This document shows, one piece after another, positions 33,566 to 41,645 of a stretch of 64,000 nucleotides of DNA. Under the pieces are notes generated by a model. It searched no databases and was not told where the DNA came from. It saw only the letters and a program-made list of their open reading frames with translations. Made by a program: the position numbers and the translations under genes. The first letter of the stretch is position 1. The number at the start of each line of letters is the position of its first letter. Location: positions 1 through 64,000 of the forward strand of contig JBGUEO010000021.1 in assembly GCA_041821315.1 (NCBI GenBank), given 5' to 3'. Source of the stretch: DIGJ01 sp041821315 (lineage in GTDB: Bacteria; Bacillota; Clostridia; Lachnospirales; Lachnospiraceae).

Positions 33566-35173
33566 ATGTTAGATTACTTAATTAAAGGCGGCTTGATTGT
33601 GGATGGTACTGGGAAAAAACCATACGTTGGAGATGTAGGAGTAAAAAATGGGAAAATTGCTTCAATAGGATGTTCATTAAATGAAGATACAAAAAAAGTA
33701 ATTCAAGCAAAGGGAAAATATGTAACACCTGGATTTATTGATGTACATCGTCATGCCGATGCGAACGTGTTCTTGCCACAATTTGGAGAAATAGAGGTAA
33801 GGCAGGGGCTAACGACGATTGTAAATGGTAATTGTGGGCTCAGTATTATACCTTGTCCCAAGGAACGTAAGGAAGAGATCTTTGATTTTTTAAAAGCAAT
33901 CATTGGGGAAGTAACGTGTAACGATTCATTTGAAGATTATGCCTCTTATATGCAAGCATTAAGAAAGCAAAAGCTTCCAATTAATGTGGGAATGCTATTA
34001 GGTGATGGAACGGTGCGAGCAGCAGTAAAAGGATACGATACAGGAAAATTAAGCAAGCAGGAGTTAGAAAAAGCAAGAGCCTATATTAGTGATTCGTTAG
34101 AAGCAGGGGCACTTGGAGTGAGTCTTGGTATTGTGTATGCTCCAGAATACAATTACAATTTGGATGATTTTGTAGAGGTACTTCAACCAATGAAAAAGTT
34201 TAATGTCCCATTGGTAACGCATATCCGAGGGGAAGGTGATATATTTAAAGAGTCCATAGAAGAAGTGATAGAGATTGCTAGAAGATTAAATGTACCGTTA
34301 CATATCAGTCATTTAAAATGTATCGGAAAGAGAAACTGGGGACATGGTGTGGATACGGTATTATCTTTAATTGAGAATGCCCGCCTGCAAGGGATGGATG
34401 TGACTTGCGATGTATATCCGTACACAGCAGGTTCTACCCAACTAATTCAAGTCCTTCCACCACAATATTTAGAAGGTGGTTTTCATGAAATTACAAAACG
34501 CCTGCAAGACCAGGAGCAAAGAGAAAATCTGACACATATTTTAAAATCTCCATCTGCTACATTTGAAAACTTAGTTTCATCAATCGGATGGGAAAATATC
34601 CGTGTTACAACCGTGCAAACAGAAAAGAATAAGGTATTTGTAGGAAAGTCAATCGAAGAGATTGCAAGGATTCAAAAGAAAGATTCATATGAGTGTGCAT
34701 ATGATTTGCTCATTGAAGAAAATTGTAATGTCGCAATGATAGACTTTATTACGGCGGAAGAAGATATAAAGAAGATAATGAAATATCCATTTACCAATAT
34801 TATCTCAGATAGTGTGTATCCAACTGGAGGAGTACCCCATCCAAGAATGTATGGAACTTTCCCGAAAATCTTGGAAAAATATGTTAGAGAGGAAGCAGTT
34901 CTTCCTATAGAAGAAGCAGTTTATAAGATGACAGGACTACCAGCAAAACTGTATCAGATGAATCAAAAAGGAGAGGTTAAACAGGGAATGGATGCAGATC
35001 TTTTGATTTTTGACTTGAATAAAATCACAACAAAAGCAAATTATGATAATCCAAGATGCCTTGCCACAGGGTTTTCCTATATTTTTGTCAATGGATCATT
35101 AGCGGTTAAGGATGATGTATATTTAAATACGAAAACAGGACAGGTATTGTCAATGAACGAGGAAATGGATTAA
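33566..35173 (+). CDS. N-acyl-D-amino-acid deacylase-type amidohydrolase
   Basis: This 535-aa amidohydrolase resembles D-aminoacylases. A beta-sandwich start (DYLIKGGLIVDGTG) is followed by metal ligands in DVHRHAD, the metal-binding Cys in GNCGLSI, THIRGEGD, the LHISHLKCIG motif and a C-terminal SDSVYPTGGVPHPR. Such enzymes hydrolyse N-acyl-D-amino acids; dihydroorotase-like or other substrates are possible. The start at 33566 follows AAGAAGGAA. It is the third gene of the operon with the two half-transporters. Confidence 0.85.
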   Translation: MLDYLIKGGLIVDGTGKKPYVGDVGVKNGKIASIGCSLNEDTKKVIQAKGKYVTPGFIDVHRHADANVFLPQFGEIEVRQGLTTIVNGNCGLSIIPCPKERKEEIFDFLKAIIGEVTCNDSFEDYASYMQALRKQKLPINVGMLLGDGTVRAAVKGYDTGKLSKQELEKARAYISDSLEAGALGVSLGIVYAPEYNYNLDDFVEVLQPMKKFNVPLVTHIRGEGDIFKESIEEVIEIARRLNVPLHISHLKCIGKRNWGHGVDTVLSLIENARLQGMDVTCDVYPYTAGSTQLIQVLPPQYLEGGFHEITKRLQDQEQRENLTHILKSPSATFENLVSSIGWENIRVTTVQTEKNKVFVGKSIEEIARIQKKDSYECAYDLLIEENCNVAMIDFITAEEDIKKIMKYPFTNIISDSVYPTGGVPHPRMYGTFPKILEKYVREEAVLPIEEAVYKMTGLPAKLYQMNQKGEVKQGMDADLLIFDLNKITTKANYDNPRCLATGFSYIFVNGSLAVKDDVYLNTKTGQVLSMNEEMD

Positions 35174-35207
35174 TTATAACGCTTTTCTTAACTTTTACAA
35201 GAATGCA

Positions 35208-35236
35208 TTGTCTGCGACGTGTATTTGTACTATAAT
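35208..35236 (+). promoter_or_regulatory. Promoter of the zinc-ribbon/coiled-coil operon
   Basis: TTGTCT (35208-35213) and TATAAT (35231-35236) are spaced 17 nt, about 35 nt before the start codon. Confidence 0.7.
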
Positions 35237-35271
35237 AAAAGCAGACATAGCGAAAGATTTGGAGGATGGAT

Positions 35272-35727
35272 ATGGGAGATCAATTAAGGAACGTATTTCG
35301 ACCAACAAATTGTAAAAAGTGCAATGAAAGATATACATACAAAGCTTTGGGGGAATATGAGTGTCCAAAGTGTGGATATATTGAACTTGATGAGTACGGT
35401 AAGATTAGAAAGTATCTGGAAGAAAAAGGGCCACAGCCAGCCATAAATATTTCAAATGCAACAAAAATTCCAGTATCTGTCATTGATCAGTATTTAAGAG
35501 AGGGAAGACTGGAGATTCCTGAAGGTTCAGAGATTTTTATTCAATGTGAAATTTGCAAAGCTGAAATTCGTTTTGGAAGATACTGTCCTTCTTGTGCTTC
35601 TAAATTGACAAAAGAATTTAAAAGTGCTTTGATGCCATCCGAAATAGGAGAAGTGCCGAAGAAAATGCAGGGTAAGATGCACTTCTTTAATAATGAAAAA
35701 CCTTTAAAAATCAGTACACGTAAATGA
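35272..35727 (+). CDS. Zinc-ribbon protein, YvyF-like flagellar-operon type
   Basis: This 151-aa protein has an N-terminal zinc ribbon (CKKCNERY and CPKCGYIEL), a helix-turn-helix-like middle (AINISNATKIPVSVIDQYLR) and a second set of cysteines (CEICKAEIRFGRYCPSC). The layout of zinc site, small helical reader, EGRLEIPE-like stretch and second zinc site resembles the flagellar-operon protein YvyF of Firmicutes, but no flagellar genes adjoin it. The start at 35272 lies 6 nt after GGAGG; the ATG at 35266 abuts that site. Operon partner: the coiled-coil gene 10 nt downstream. Confidence 0.75.
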   Translation: MGDQLRNVFRPTNCKKCNERYTYKALGEYECPKCGYIELDEYGKIRKYLEEKGPQPAINISNATKIPVSVIDQYLREGRLEIPEGSEIFIQCEICKAEIRFGRYCPSCASKLTKEFKSALMPSEIGEVPKKMQGKMHFFNNEKPLKISTRK

Positions 35728-35737
35728 GGTTGGGTTC

Positions 35738-36349
35738 ATGAAGAACGAACAAGATGTCGGAAAAAAAGAAATAGAAGATGCCAAGAAAAAAGCGGAAGAT
35801 ATTGTAAAAGAAGCCGAAGAATACGCAAGGGAAGTACAGGGCGCCTCGCTTTTATACGTGGATGATATGTTGGTAGAAGTGAGCCTTGCAGCAAAGAGGG
35901 CAAAAGAAAGTATTCGCATTATTATGCAACAAGCAATGGAAGATTTTGATCAAAAAATTGACATAATTGAAAGCAATCAAAAAGAATTATTAGAAGATTT
36001 GCGCGAACTTTCGGAAAATGGCACAAGACCAATCAAAAAAGCGATGTATGAAATTAAAATAGATGAGGCGTATATCCCGAAGAAAGCATATGATATAAAA
36101 ATAAATGACGGGATAGAAAAGCGAATTGAATCCATTAAATCACAAAAACAACCAATTCAAATAAAAATAGCCGATGAGTGGAAAGATCGAATCCAAGATA
36201 TGATAGAAGAGGATAAAAAATGTAGTGAGGTAACAATACAAGAAAAAACAGAAGACGAAGTGGCAGATGGGTTTCAATCAACTGATTTTGATTTGGATGA
36301 GGAATATTTTAATTGGTTAGAGAAAAAAGATGATTTTAAACAATTATAA
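35738..36349 (+). CDS. Hypothetical coiled-coil protein
   Basis: This 203-aa protein is highly charged, with a long coiled coil at about residues 1-100 (KKEIEDAKKKAEDIVKEAEE), then SLLYVDDMLVEVSLAAKRAK, a Pro/Lys-containing middle, and an acidic C-terminal tail (TDFDLDEEYFNWLEKKDD). It has no Cys and no membrane helix. I do not recognise a named family. It follows the zinc-ribbon gene closely and shares its promoter and terminator, so the two probably act together. Confidence 0.75.
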   Translation: MKNEQDVGKKEIEDAKKKAEDIVKEAEEYAREVQGASLLYVDDMLVEVSLAAKRAKESIRIIMQQAMEDFDQKIDIIESNQKELLEDLRELSENGTRPIKKAMYEIKIDEAYIPKKAYDIKINDGIEKRIESIKSQKQPIQIKIADEWKDRIQDMIEEDKKCSEVTIQEKTEDEVADGFQSTDFDLDEEYFNWLEKKDDFKQL

Positions 36350-36351
36350 AA

Positions 36352-36396
36352 AGCAAAACTCGAGTCAGTTGCTACTCGAGTTTTGCTATTATTTTT
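36352..36396. terminator. Bidirectional terminator
   Basis: AGCAAAACTCGAGT (36352-36365) pairs perfectly with ACTCGAGTTTTGCT (36374-36387). T-rich tracts follow on both strands, so it serves the plus-strand coiled-coil gene and the minus-strand permease. Confidence 0.88.
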
Positions 36397-36413
36397 ATAA
36401 AATAAAGTGTTAA

Positions 36414-37826
36414 CTAGTTGTGATTTGCATCCTCTTTTGGCAAAACAAGATTTAGAACAATTGCTACAATTGCAGCTGGAACAATACCAGAACCACCAAA
36501 AATTAACTGTATACTTTGTGGAAGACTTCCAATCGCTGCGGTATTTGATCCAATACCATATCCTAAACCAAGAGCAACGGAAATGATCGTTATGTTTCTT
36601 GTATTAATAGCTTCTTTTGTAATAAGCTGAATACCACTTACAACGATAGAAGCAAACATCATGACAGCAGCACCACCCAAGACGCTTTGTGGCATAATGG
36701 AGATAAGAGCGGCTAATTTTGGAAATAAGCCACATGCAATCAAGAAAATTGCACCAGTGGAGATTGCGAATAAATTCACAACCTTAGTCATACCTACAAG
36801 TCCAACATTTTGGCTAAAGGATGTATTTGGCAGAACACCAAATATAGCTGCAAACGAAGAACCAAGACCATCGCAGATAACACCGCCAGACAATTCACGA
36901 TCGCTTGCTTCACGAGAAAGGCCGCCTTCTGTAATACCAGAAATATCTCCAATTGTTTCTACTGCAGTCACAATAAACATGATGCAAATTGGAATAATTG
37001 CTTTTAAATCAAAGACTGGCTTAACTGGAAGTAATTTTGGAATGGAAAACCAGGATGCATTAGCAACGTTTGACCAATTTAAAACCCACGCTTTCGTTAC
37101 GGTAGAAACCTCAGAAGTTGTAGGGTCTGTGTATTGGAAAGTAGTAGGTAGTACAAGGCCCATAAGAGCTGCTACAATATATCCTACAATGATTCCGATT
37201 AGGATAGAGGAGAAACTAGTAATTCCCTTTGTGCAGTGTTTAAAGATAATAATTGTAATTAGGACTACAGCACCAAGAAATAGATTTTCCATAGAACCGA
37301 AGTCTTTTACTCTGCTTCCACCACCGGCAAATGAATTAATACCGACAGGGATTAGGGAAAGACCAATACTTAATACAACCGTGCCAGTTACAACGGATGG
37401 GAAAAATTTACGAAGTGGTTTTAGAAAGAATCCCAAGACACCTTCAAATAAACCACCAATCATAGTGGCTCCCATAATTGCACCATAAGCAAGAATACCG
37501 CCGCCCATGACATTAACAACGGAGCTGCATACTCCGATAAATCCAGAACTTGTACCCATTACGATGGGTAATCTTCCACCAACTGGACCAATGCTAAATA
37601 ATTGAATGAGTGTTACAATACCAGCAATTAACATTGCATTTTGAAGTAAGGATACCTGAAGGTCGGAACCGGCTTCGATGCCACAAGCCGAGGTAATAAT
37701 AAGAAGTGGAGTTAAGTTGCCGACAAACATCGCTAACACATGTTGTAGGCCAAGTGGAATTGCTTGACTTAGGGGAAGTTTACCCTCCAAAGTCTGTGGG
37801 GTTACATACTTTGTTTCTTTACTCAT
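36414..37826 (-). CDS. Uracil-xanthine permease (NCS2 family)
   Basis: This 470-aa permease has about 12 to 14 membrane helices and NCS2 marks: QHVLAMFVGNLTPLLI near the start, PIVMGTSSGFIGV, TAVETIGDISGITEG and NTSFSQNVGLVGMTKVVN. The set is closer to xanthine/uric acid permeases than to uracil permease. It imports purine bases with a cation. GGAGGG lies 8 nt before its ATG. It is transcribed alone, downstream of and on the same strand as apt. Confidence 0.88.
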   Translation of the reverse strand: MSKETKYVTPQTLEGKLPLSQAIPLGLQHVLAMFVGNLTPLLIITSACGIEAGSDLQVSLLQNAMLIAGIVTLIQLFSIGPVGGRLPIVMGTSSGFIGVCSSVVNVMGGGILAYGAIMGATMIGGLFEGVLGFFLKPLRKFFPSVVTGTVVLSIGLSLIPVGINSFAGGGSRVKDFGSMENLFLGAVVLITIIIFKHCTKGITSFSSILIGIIVGYIVAALMGLVLPTTFQYTDPTTSEVSTVTKAWVLNWSNVANASWFSIPKLLPVKPVFDLKAIIPICIMFIVTAVETIGDISGITEGGLSREASDRELSGGVICDGLGSSFAAIFGVLPNTSFSQNVGLVGMTKVVNLFAISTGAIFLIACGLFPKLAALISIMPQSVLGGAAVMMFASIVVSGIQLITKEAINTRNITIISVALGLGYGIGSNTAAIGSLPQSIQLIFGGSGIVPAAIVAIVLNLVLPKEDANHN

Positions 37827-37865
37827 AAAAGTGCCCTCCTAAAATTATGTGATTGTCACAAAAAT

Positions 37866-37894
37866 ATTATATAGGAAAAACAATTTTTGGTCAA
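37866..37894 (-). promoter_or_regulatory. Promoter of the permease gene
   Basis: On the minus strand TTGACC (37894-37889) and TATAAT (37871-37866) are separated by 17 nt. A small dyad TGTGA-TTG-TCACA (37848-37860) lies between the -10 box and the ribosome binding site. Confidence 0.65.
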
Positions 37895-37950
37895 ACTAAA
37901 ACGCAAATTGATACAAAGATAAATATTATTGCATCAATTTGCGTCTTTTT
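37893..37950 (-). terminator. Terminator of apt
   Basis: ACGCAAATTGAT (37901-37912) pairs with ATCAATTTGCGT (37933-37944). It follows the apt stop on the minus strand and has TTTTAGTTT after the stem; it also looks functional on the plus strand (CTTTTTT). Confidence 0.75.
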
Positions 37951-37965
37951 TATATAAATATAACA

Positions 37966-38490
37966 TTATTTACCAGGATATTTTATAACGGAATCTATAT
38001 TGAAATTCTTTAGCTTGTCACGTCCTTTTAATCCTTCTAGTTCCATTAAAAAGACAATTTTAACGACTTCGCCGCCCAACTGCTCTACTAATTTTGTGAT
38101 TGCTTCTATGGTACCGCCAGTAGCAATTAAATCATCAATGATAACTACTTTTTGACCCGGTTTTATGGAATCTTTGTGCATTTCGATTGTAGCGGTTCCA
38201 TATTCTAAATCGTATTCCATTTCAACTGTTTCACAAGGTAATTTGCCTTTCTTGCGAACAGGAATAAAAGGCTTTCCTAGATTGTAGGCGATTGGTACTC
38301 CAAAAATAAAACCTCTTGATTCAGGCCCTAAAACGATATCAAAATCAAGATCTTCTAGAGCCGCTTGCATGGAATCTATTGCTAAGTGTAATCCATCTTT
38401 GTCTTGTAAAATACTAGTGACATCCCGAAAAATAATTCCTTTTTCCGGAAAATCGGGAATACTTCTTACATATTCTTCTATTTTCTTCAT
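37966..38490 (-). CDS. apt: Adenine phosphoribosyltransferase
   Basis: This 174-aa enzyme salvages adenine to AMP using PRPP. It has YVRSIPDFPEKGIIFRDVTS at the N terminus, the loop FGVPIAYNLGKPFIPVRKKGKLP and the PRPP-binding motif VVIIDDLIATGGT. It lies just upstream of and divergent from relA, as in many Clostridia and Bacilli, which links purine salvage with (p)ppGpp metabolism. Confidence 0.96.
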   Translation of the reverse strand: MKKIEEYVRSIPDFPEKGIIFRDVTSILQDKDGLHLAIDSMQAALEDLDFDIVLGPESRGFIFGVPIAYNLGKPFIPVRKKGKLPCETVEMEYDLEYGTATIEMHKDSIKPGQKVVIIDDLIATGGTIEAITKLVEQLGGEVVKIVFLMELEGLKGRDKLKNFNIDSVIKYPGK

Positions 38491-38616
38491 TGCGTTTACC
38501 CTTCCTATGTGTCTGGTTCAATATTACGGACATTCCGCTGACTTGTATATTATACCATTTTAAAGAGAAATAGCAAGTAAAACGAAAGCTTTTGTCATTG
38601 AAATCAGAATTAAAGA

Positions 38617-38645
38617 TTGATTTTTTTTTTGAAAAAACCTATAAT
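38617..38645 (+). promoter_or_regulatory. Promoter of relA
   Basis: TTGATT (38617-38622) and TATAAT (38640-38645) are separated by 17 nt that include a T10 run. Confidence 0.6.
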
Positions 38646-38688
38646 AGTATGCAATTATATGCAAAAGGATGAATGAGGTGATGATGGT

Positions 38689-41001
38689 ATGGATTATCAG
38701 GAAAATGGGACTAAAGGGGAAGCAGTTAAAATTGTCAAAAATGACTATCAACAGCCGATGAAACCAGAGGATTTTACTGATCCAAATATTTTATATGATA
38801 AATTAATTGTTGCAATCCGTGGCTATCATCCATCTGCTGACTTGTCACTAATTGAGAAAGCATACGAGTTAGCCTATAATGCACACAAAGATCAGAAGCG
38901 TAAATCGGGTGAACCGTATATCATTCATCCACTGTGCGTGTGTTTGATTCTTGCAAGTTTAGAGTTAGACAAAGAAACGATTGTAGCAGGACTTTTACAT
39001 GATGTGGTAGAAGATACCATAATCACATCTGCCCAAGTGACAAAGATGTTTGGCGAGGAAGTTGCTTTATTAGTGGATGGTGTTACAAAGTTAACGCAAA
39101 TAAATTATGATGCGGATAAGATTGAGATACAGGCAGAAAATCTAAGAAAAATGTTTCTTGCTATGGCAAAGGATATTCGGGTTATCTTAATAAAGTTGGC
39201 AGACCGTTTGCATAATATGCGCACACTTCAATATATGCGTCCAGAAAAGCAAAAAGAGAAGGCGCGCGAGACGATGGATATTTATGCACCGATAGCGCAA
39301 AGACTTGGTATTTCGAAGATTAAAATAGAACTGGATGATTTGTCATTAAAATATTTAGAACCAGAAGTATATGTGGACTTGACGGAAAAAATAACAGCTA
39401 GGAGAATGGATCGAGAAGATTTTATACAAAGCATCGTAGATGAGGTATCTACGCATATTAAAAATGCGGGAATTGAATCAAAAATAGATGGGCGAGTAAA
39501 ACACTTTTTTAGCATCTATAAAAAGATGGTAAATCAGAACAAAACATTGGATCAGATTTATGATTTATTTGCAGTTCGTATTATTGTAGATTCAGTAAAG
39601 GATTGTTATGCTGCACTTGGTGTGATTCATGAAATGTATAAGCCGATACCAGGGCGTTTCAAAGATTATATTGCAATGCCAAAGCCTAATATGTATCAGT
39701 CACTTCATACAACGTTGATTGGACCTAATGGGCAGCCGTTTGAGATACAAATTCGTACATTGGAAATGCATCGAACGGCAGAATATGGAATTGCTGCGCA
39801 CTGGAAATATAAGGAAGGTGCGGATGGAAGTAAGAATGCAAATAGTGAAGAAGAAAAGTTAAATTGGTTAAAACAGATTTTAGAGTGGCAAAGAGACATG
39901 TCTGATAACAAAGAATTCTTAAGTCTTTTAAAAAGTGACCTTGATTTATTTGCAGATAATGTGTATTGTTTTACACCAACTGGAGATGTAAAAAATCTTC
40001 CAACAGGATCAACACCAATTGATTTTGCCTATAGTATTCATAGTGCAGTAGGCAATAAGATGGTTGGTGCTCGTGTCAATGGAAAATTAGTGACGATTGA
40101 TTATGTGATTAAAAATGGGGATCGAATCGAAGTCATGACTTCTCAAAATTCAAAGGGACCGAGTCGCGACTGGTTATCCATGGTTAAAAGTACACAAGCA
40201 AAAAATAAGATTAACCAATGGTTTAAAACAGAATTAAAAGAGGATAACATTACAAAAGGTAAAGAGATGTTGAATGCTTATTGTAAGTCAAAAGGAATTG
40301 TTCTCAGCGATTATTTAAAACCGGACTATATGGAAACATGCATGAGAAAATATGGTTTCCGGGATTGGGATTCGGTGCTTGCAGCAATTGGTCATGGTGG
40401 TTTAAAAGAAGGCCAGATTATGAACCGATTACAAGATGAGTATAATAAAAATATTCGAAGAAAGATTACGGATGAAAAAGTTCTTGAGACGATTTCTGAG
40501 GTAAAAGATGCAAGACAGCCAGCTTCAATTGCAAAATCAAAAAGTGGTATTGTTGTAGAGGGAATACATGATGTTGCGGTACGTTTTTCAAAATGTTGCA
40601 GTCCTGTTCCGGGTGATGAAATTATAGGATTTGTCACAAGAGGAAGAGGGGTGTCCATACATCGAACCGACTGCATTAATGTCATTAATTTACCAGAAGA
40701 AGATAGAGCACGATTGATTGACGCGGAGTGGAGTGCTCCTGCAGATGATGCAAAAAGTGAACTATATGAAGCTGAAATTAAAATTTATGCAATCAATCGA
40801 ATGGGCATTTTGGCTGAATTATCAAAGACCTTTACGGAAAACAAAATTGATGTTATCTCAATGAATGTAAGAACAAATAAACAAGATTTGGCAACCATAT
40901 CGATTGGATTTGAAATTCATGGAGTAGAGCAGCTCCATGCATTGGTAAAAAAACTTCGTAGTATAGAAGGTGTAATCGATATAGAAAGGACGTCAGGCTG
41001 A
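38689..41001 (+). CDS. relA: Bifunctional (p)ppGpp synthetase/hydrolase (RelA/SpoT homologue)
   Basis: At 770 aa this is a full RSH protein. The HD hydrolase domain has YIIHPL and LLHDVVEDT (His near residue 104) and LADRLHNMRT. The synthetase domain has RIIVDSVKDCYAALG, then GRFKDYIAMPKPNMYQSLHT. The TGS domain begins around FTPTGDVKNLPTGSTPIDFAY, and the zinc-finger/ACT region carries FSKCCSPVPGDEI and the final ACT repeat. The intact HD motif implies both synthesis and breakdown of the alarmone. Downstream overlap with the MBL gene (TGATG) suggests an operon. Confidence 0.96.
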   Translation: MDYQENGTKGEAVKIVKNDYQQPMKPEDFTDPNILYDKLIVAIRGYHPSADLSLIEKAYELAYNAHKDQKRKSGEPYIIHPLCVCLILASLELDKETIVAGLLHDVVEDTIITSAQVTKMFGEEVALLVDGVTKLTQINYDADKIEIQAENLRKMFLAMAKDIRVILIKLADRLHNMRTLQYMRPEKQKEKARETMDIYAPIAQRLGISKIKIELDDLSLKYLEPEVYVDLTEKITARRMDREDFIQSIVDEVSTHIKNAGIESKIDGRVKHFFSIYKKMVNQNKTLDQIYDLFAVRIIVDSVKDCYAALGVIHEMYKPIPGRFKDYIAMPKPNMYQSLHTTLIGPNGQPFEIQIRTLEMHRTAEYGIAAHWKYKEGADGSKNANSEEEKLNWLKQILEWQRDMSDNKEFLSLLKSDLDLFADNVYCFTPTGDVKNLPTGSTPIDFAYSIHSAVGNKMVGARVNGKLVTIDYVIKNGDRIEVMTSQNSKGPSRDWLSMVKSTQAKNKINQWFKTELKEDNITKGKEMLNAYCKSKGIVLSDYLKPDYMETCMRKYGFRDWDSVLAAIGHGGLKEGQIMNRLQDEYNKNIRRKITDEKVLETISEVKDARQPASIAKSKSGIVVEGIHDVAVRFSKCCSPVPGDEIIGFVTRGRGVSIHRTDCINVINLPEEDRARLIDAEWSAPADDAKSELYEAEIKIYAINRMGILAELSKTFTENKIDVISMNVRTNKQDLATISIGFEIHGVEQLHALVKKLRSIEGVIDIERTSG

Positions 41002-41639
41002 TGAAAATACAACGTTTAATGTTAGGAATGATTCAAACGAACTGTTATATTGTAAGTGATGAACGTACAAAAGAAGCAATTGTAATTGATCCAGCGGATG
41101 AGGCAGAAAAAATCATTGCTTTTTTAAAGGAACATCAGCTATCCTTACAGGCAATTTTGCTAACACATGGACATTTCGATCATATATATGGGACGGAAGA
41201 TTTAAGAAATTATTTTTCTGTTAAGGTATATGCCAATAATACAGAAAAAGAATTGCTTAAAAATCCAGAGTGGAATTGTTCCAGTCATATAGCAAGAGAA
41301 ATATCTCTTATTGCGGATGAATGGGTAAACGATGGGGATAAATTAGAATTTGGATCCCTTTCATGTGAAGTAATTGAAACACCAGGACATACGCGAGGCT
41401 CTGTATGCTATTATTTTAAATTACAGAATTGTTTATTTAGCGGAGATACTTTGTTTTTAGAGAGTATTGGTAGATCGGATATGCCAACGGGAAACGGTCA
41501 TCAAATTATTGAATCAGTAAGAACTAAATTAATGCCGTTACCAGATGAAACAAAGGTTTATCCTGGACATGGAGCGGAAACTTCGATTGGGTATGAAAGA
41601 CGGAATAATCCATATATAAATGAAAACGGTTGGGAGTAA
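41001..41639 (+). CDS. MBL-fold hydrolase, glyoxalase II-like
   Basis: This 212-aa metallo-beta-lactamase-fold protein has the metal motif THGHFDHIYG, the second ligand region ETPGHTRGSVCYYF with FSGDTLF, and the final PGHGAETSIG. These short forms are often annotated as hydroxyacylglutathione hydrolase-like, but their substrate is usually unknown in organisms without glutathione. It overlaps relA by one base. Confidence 0.9.
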   Translation: MKIQRLMLGMIQTNCYIVSDERTKEAIVIDPADEAEKIIAFLKEHQLSLQAILLTHGHFDHIYGTEDLRNYFSVKVYANNTEKELLKNPEWNCSSHIAREISLIADEWVNDGDKLEFGSLSCEVIETPGHTRGSVCYYFKLQNCLFSGDTLFLESIGRSDMPTGNGHQIIESVRTKLMPLPDETKVYPGHGAETSIGYERRNNPYINENGWE

Positions 41640-41645
41640 ACTTTA

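Noticed and set aside
37827..37965. Purine riboswitch before the xanthine permease
   Set aside because: None of the conserved purine-riboswitch core sequence is visible; only a promoter, a small dyad and the apt terminator are seen.
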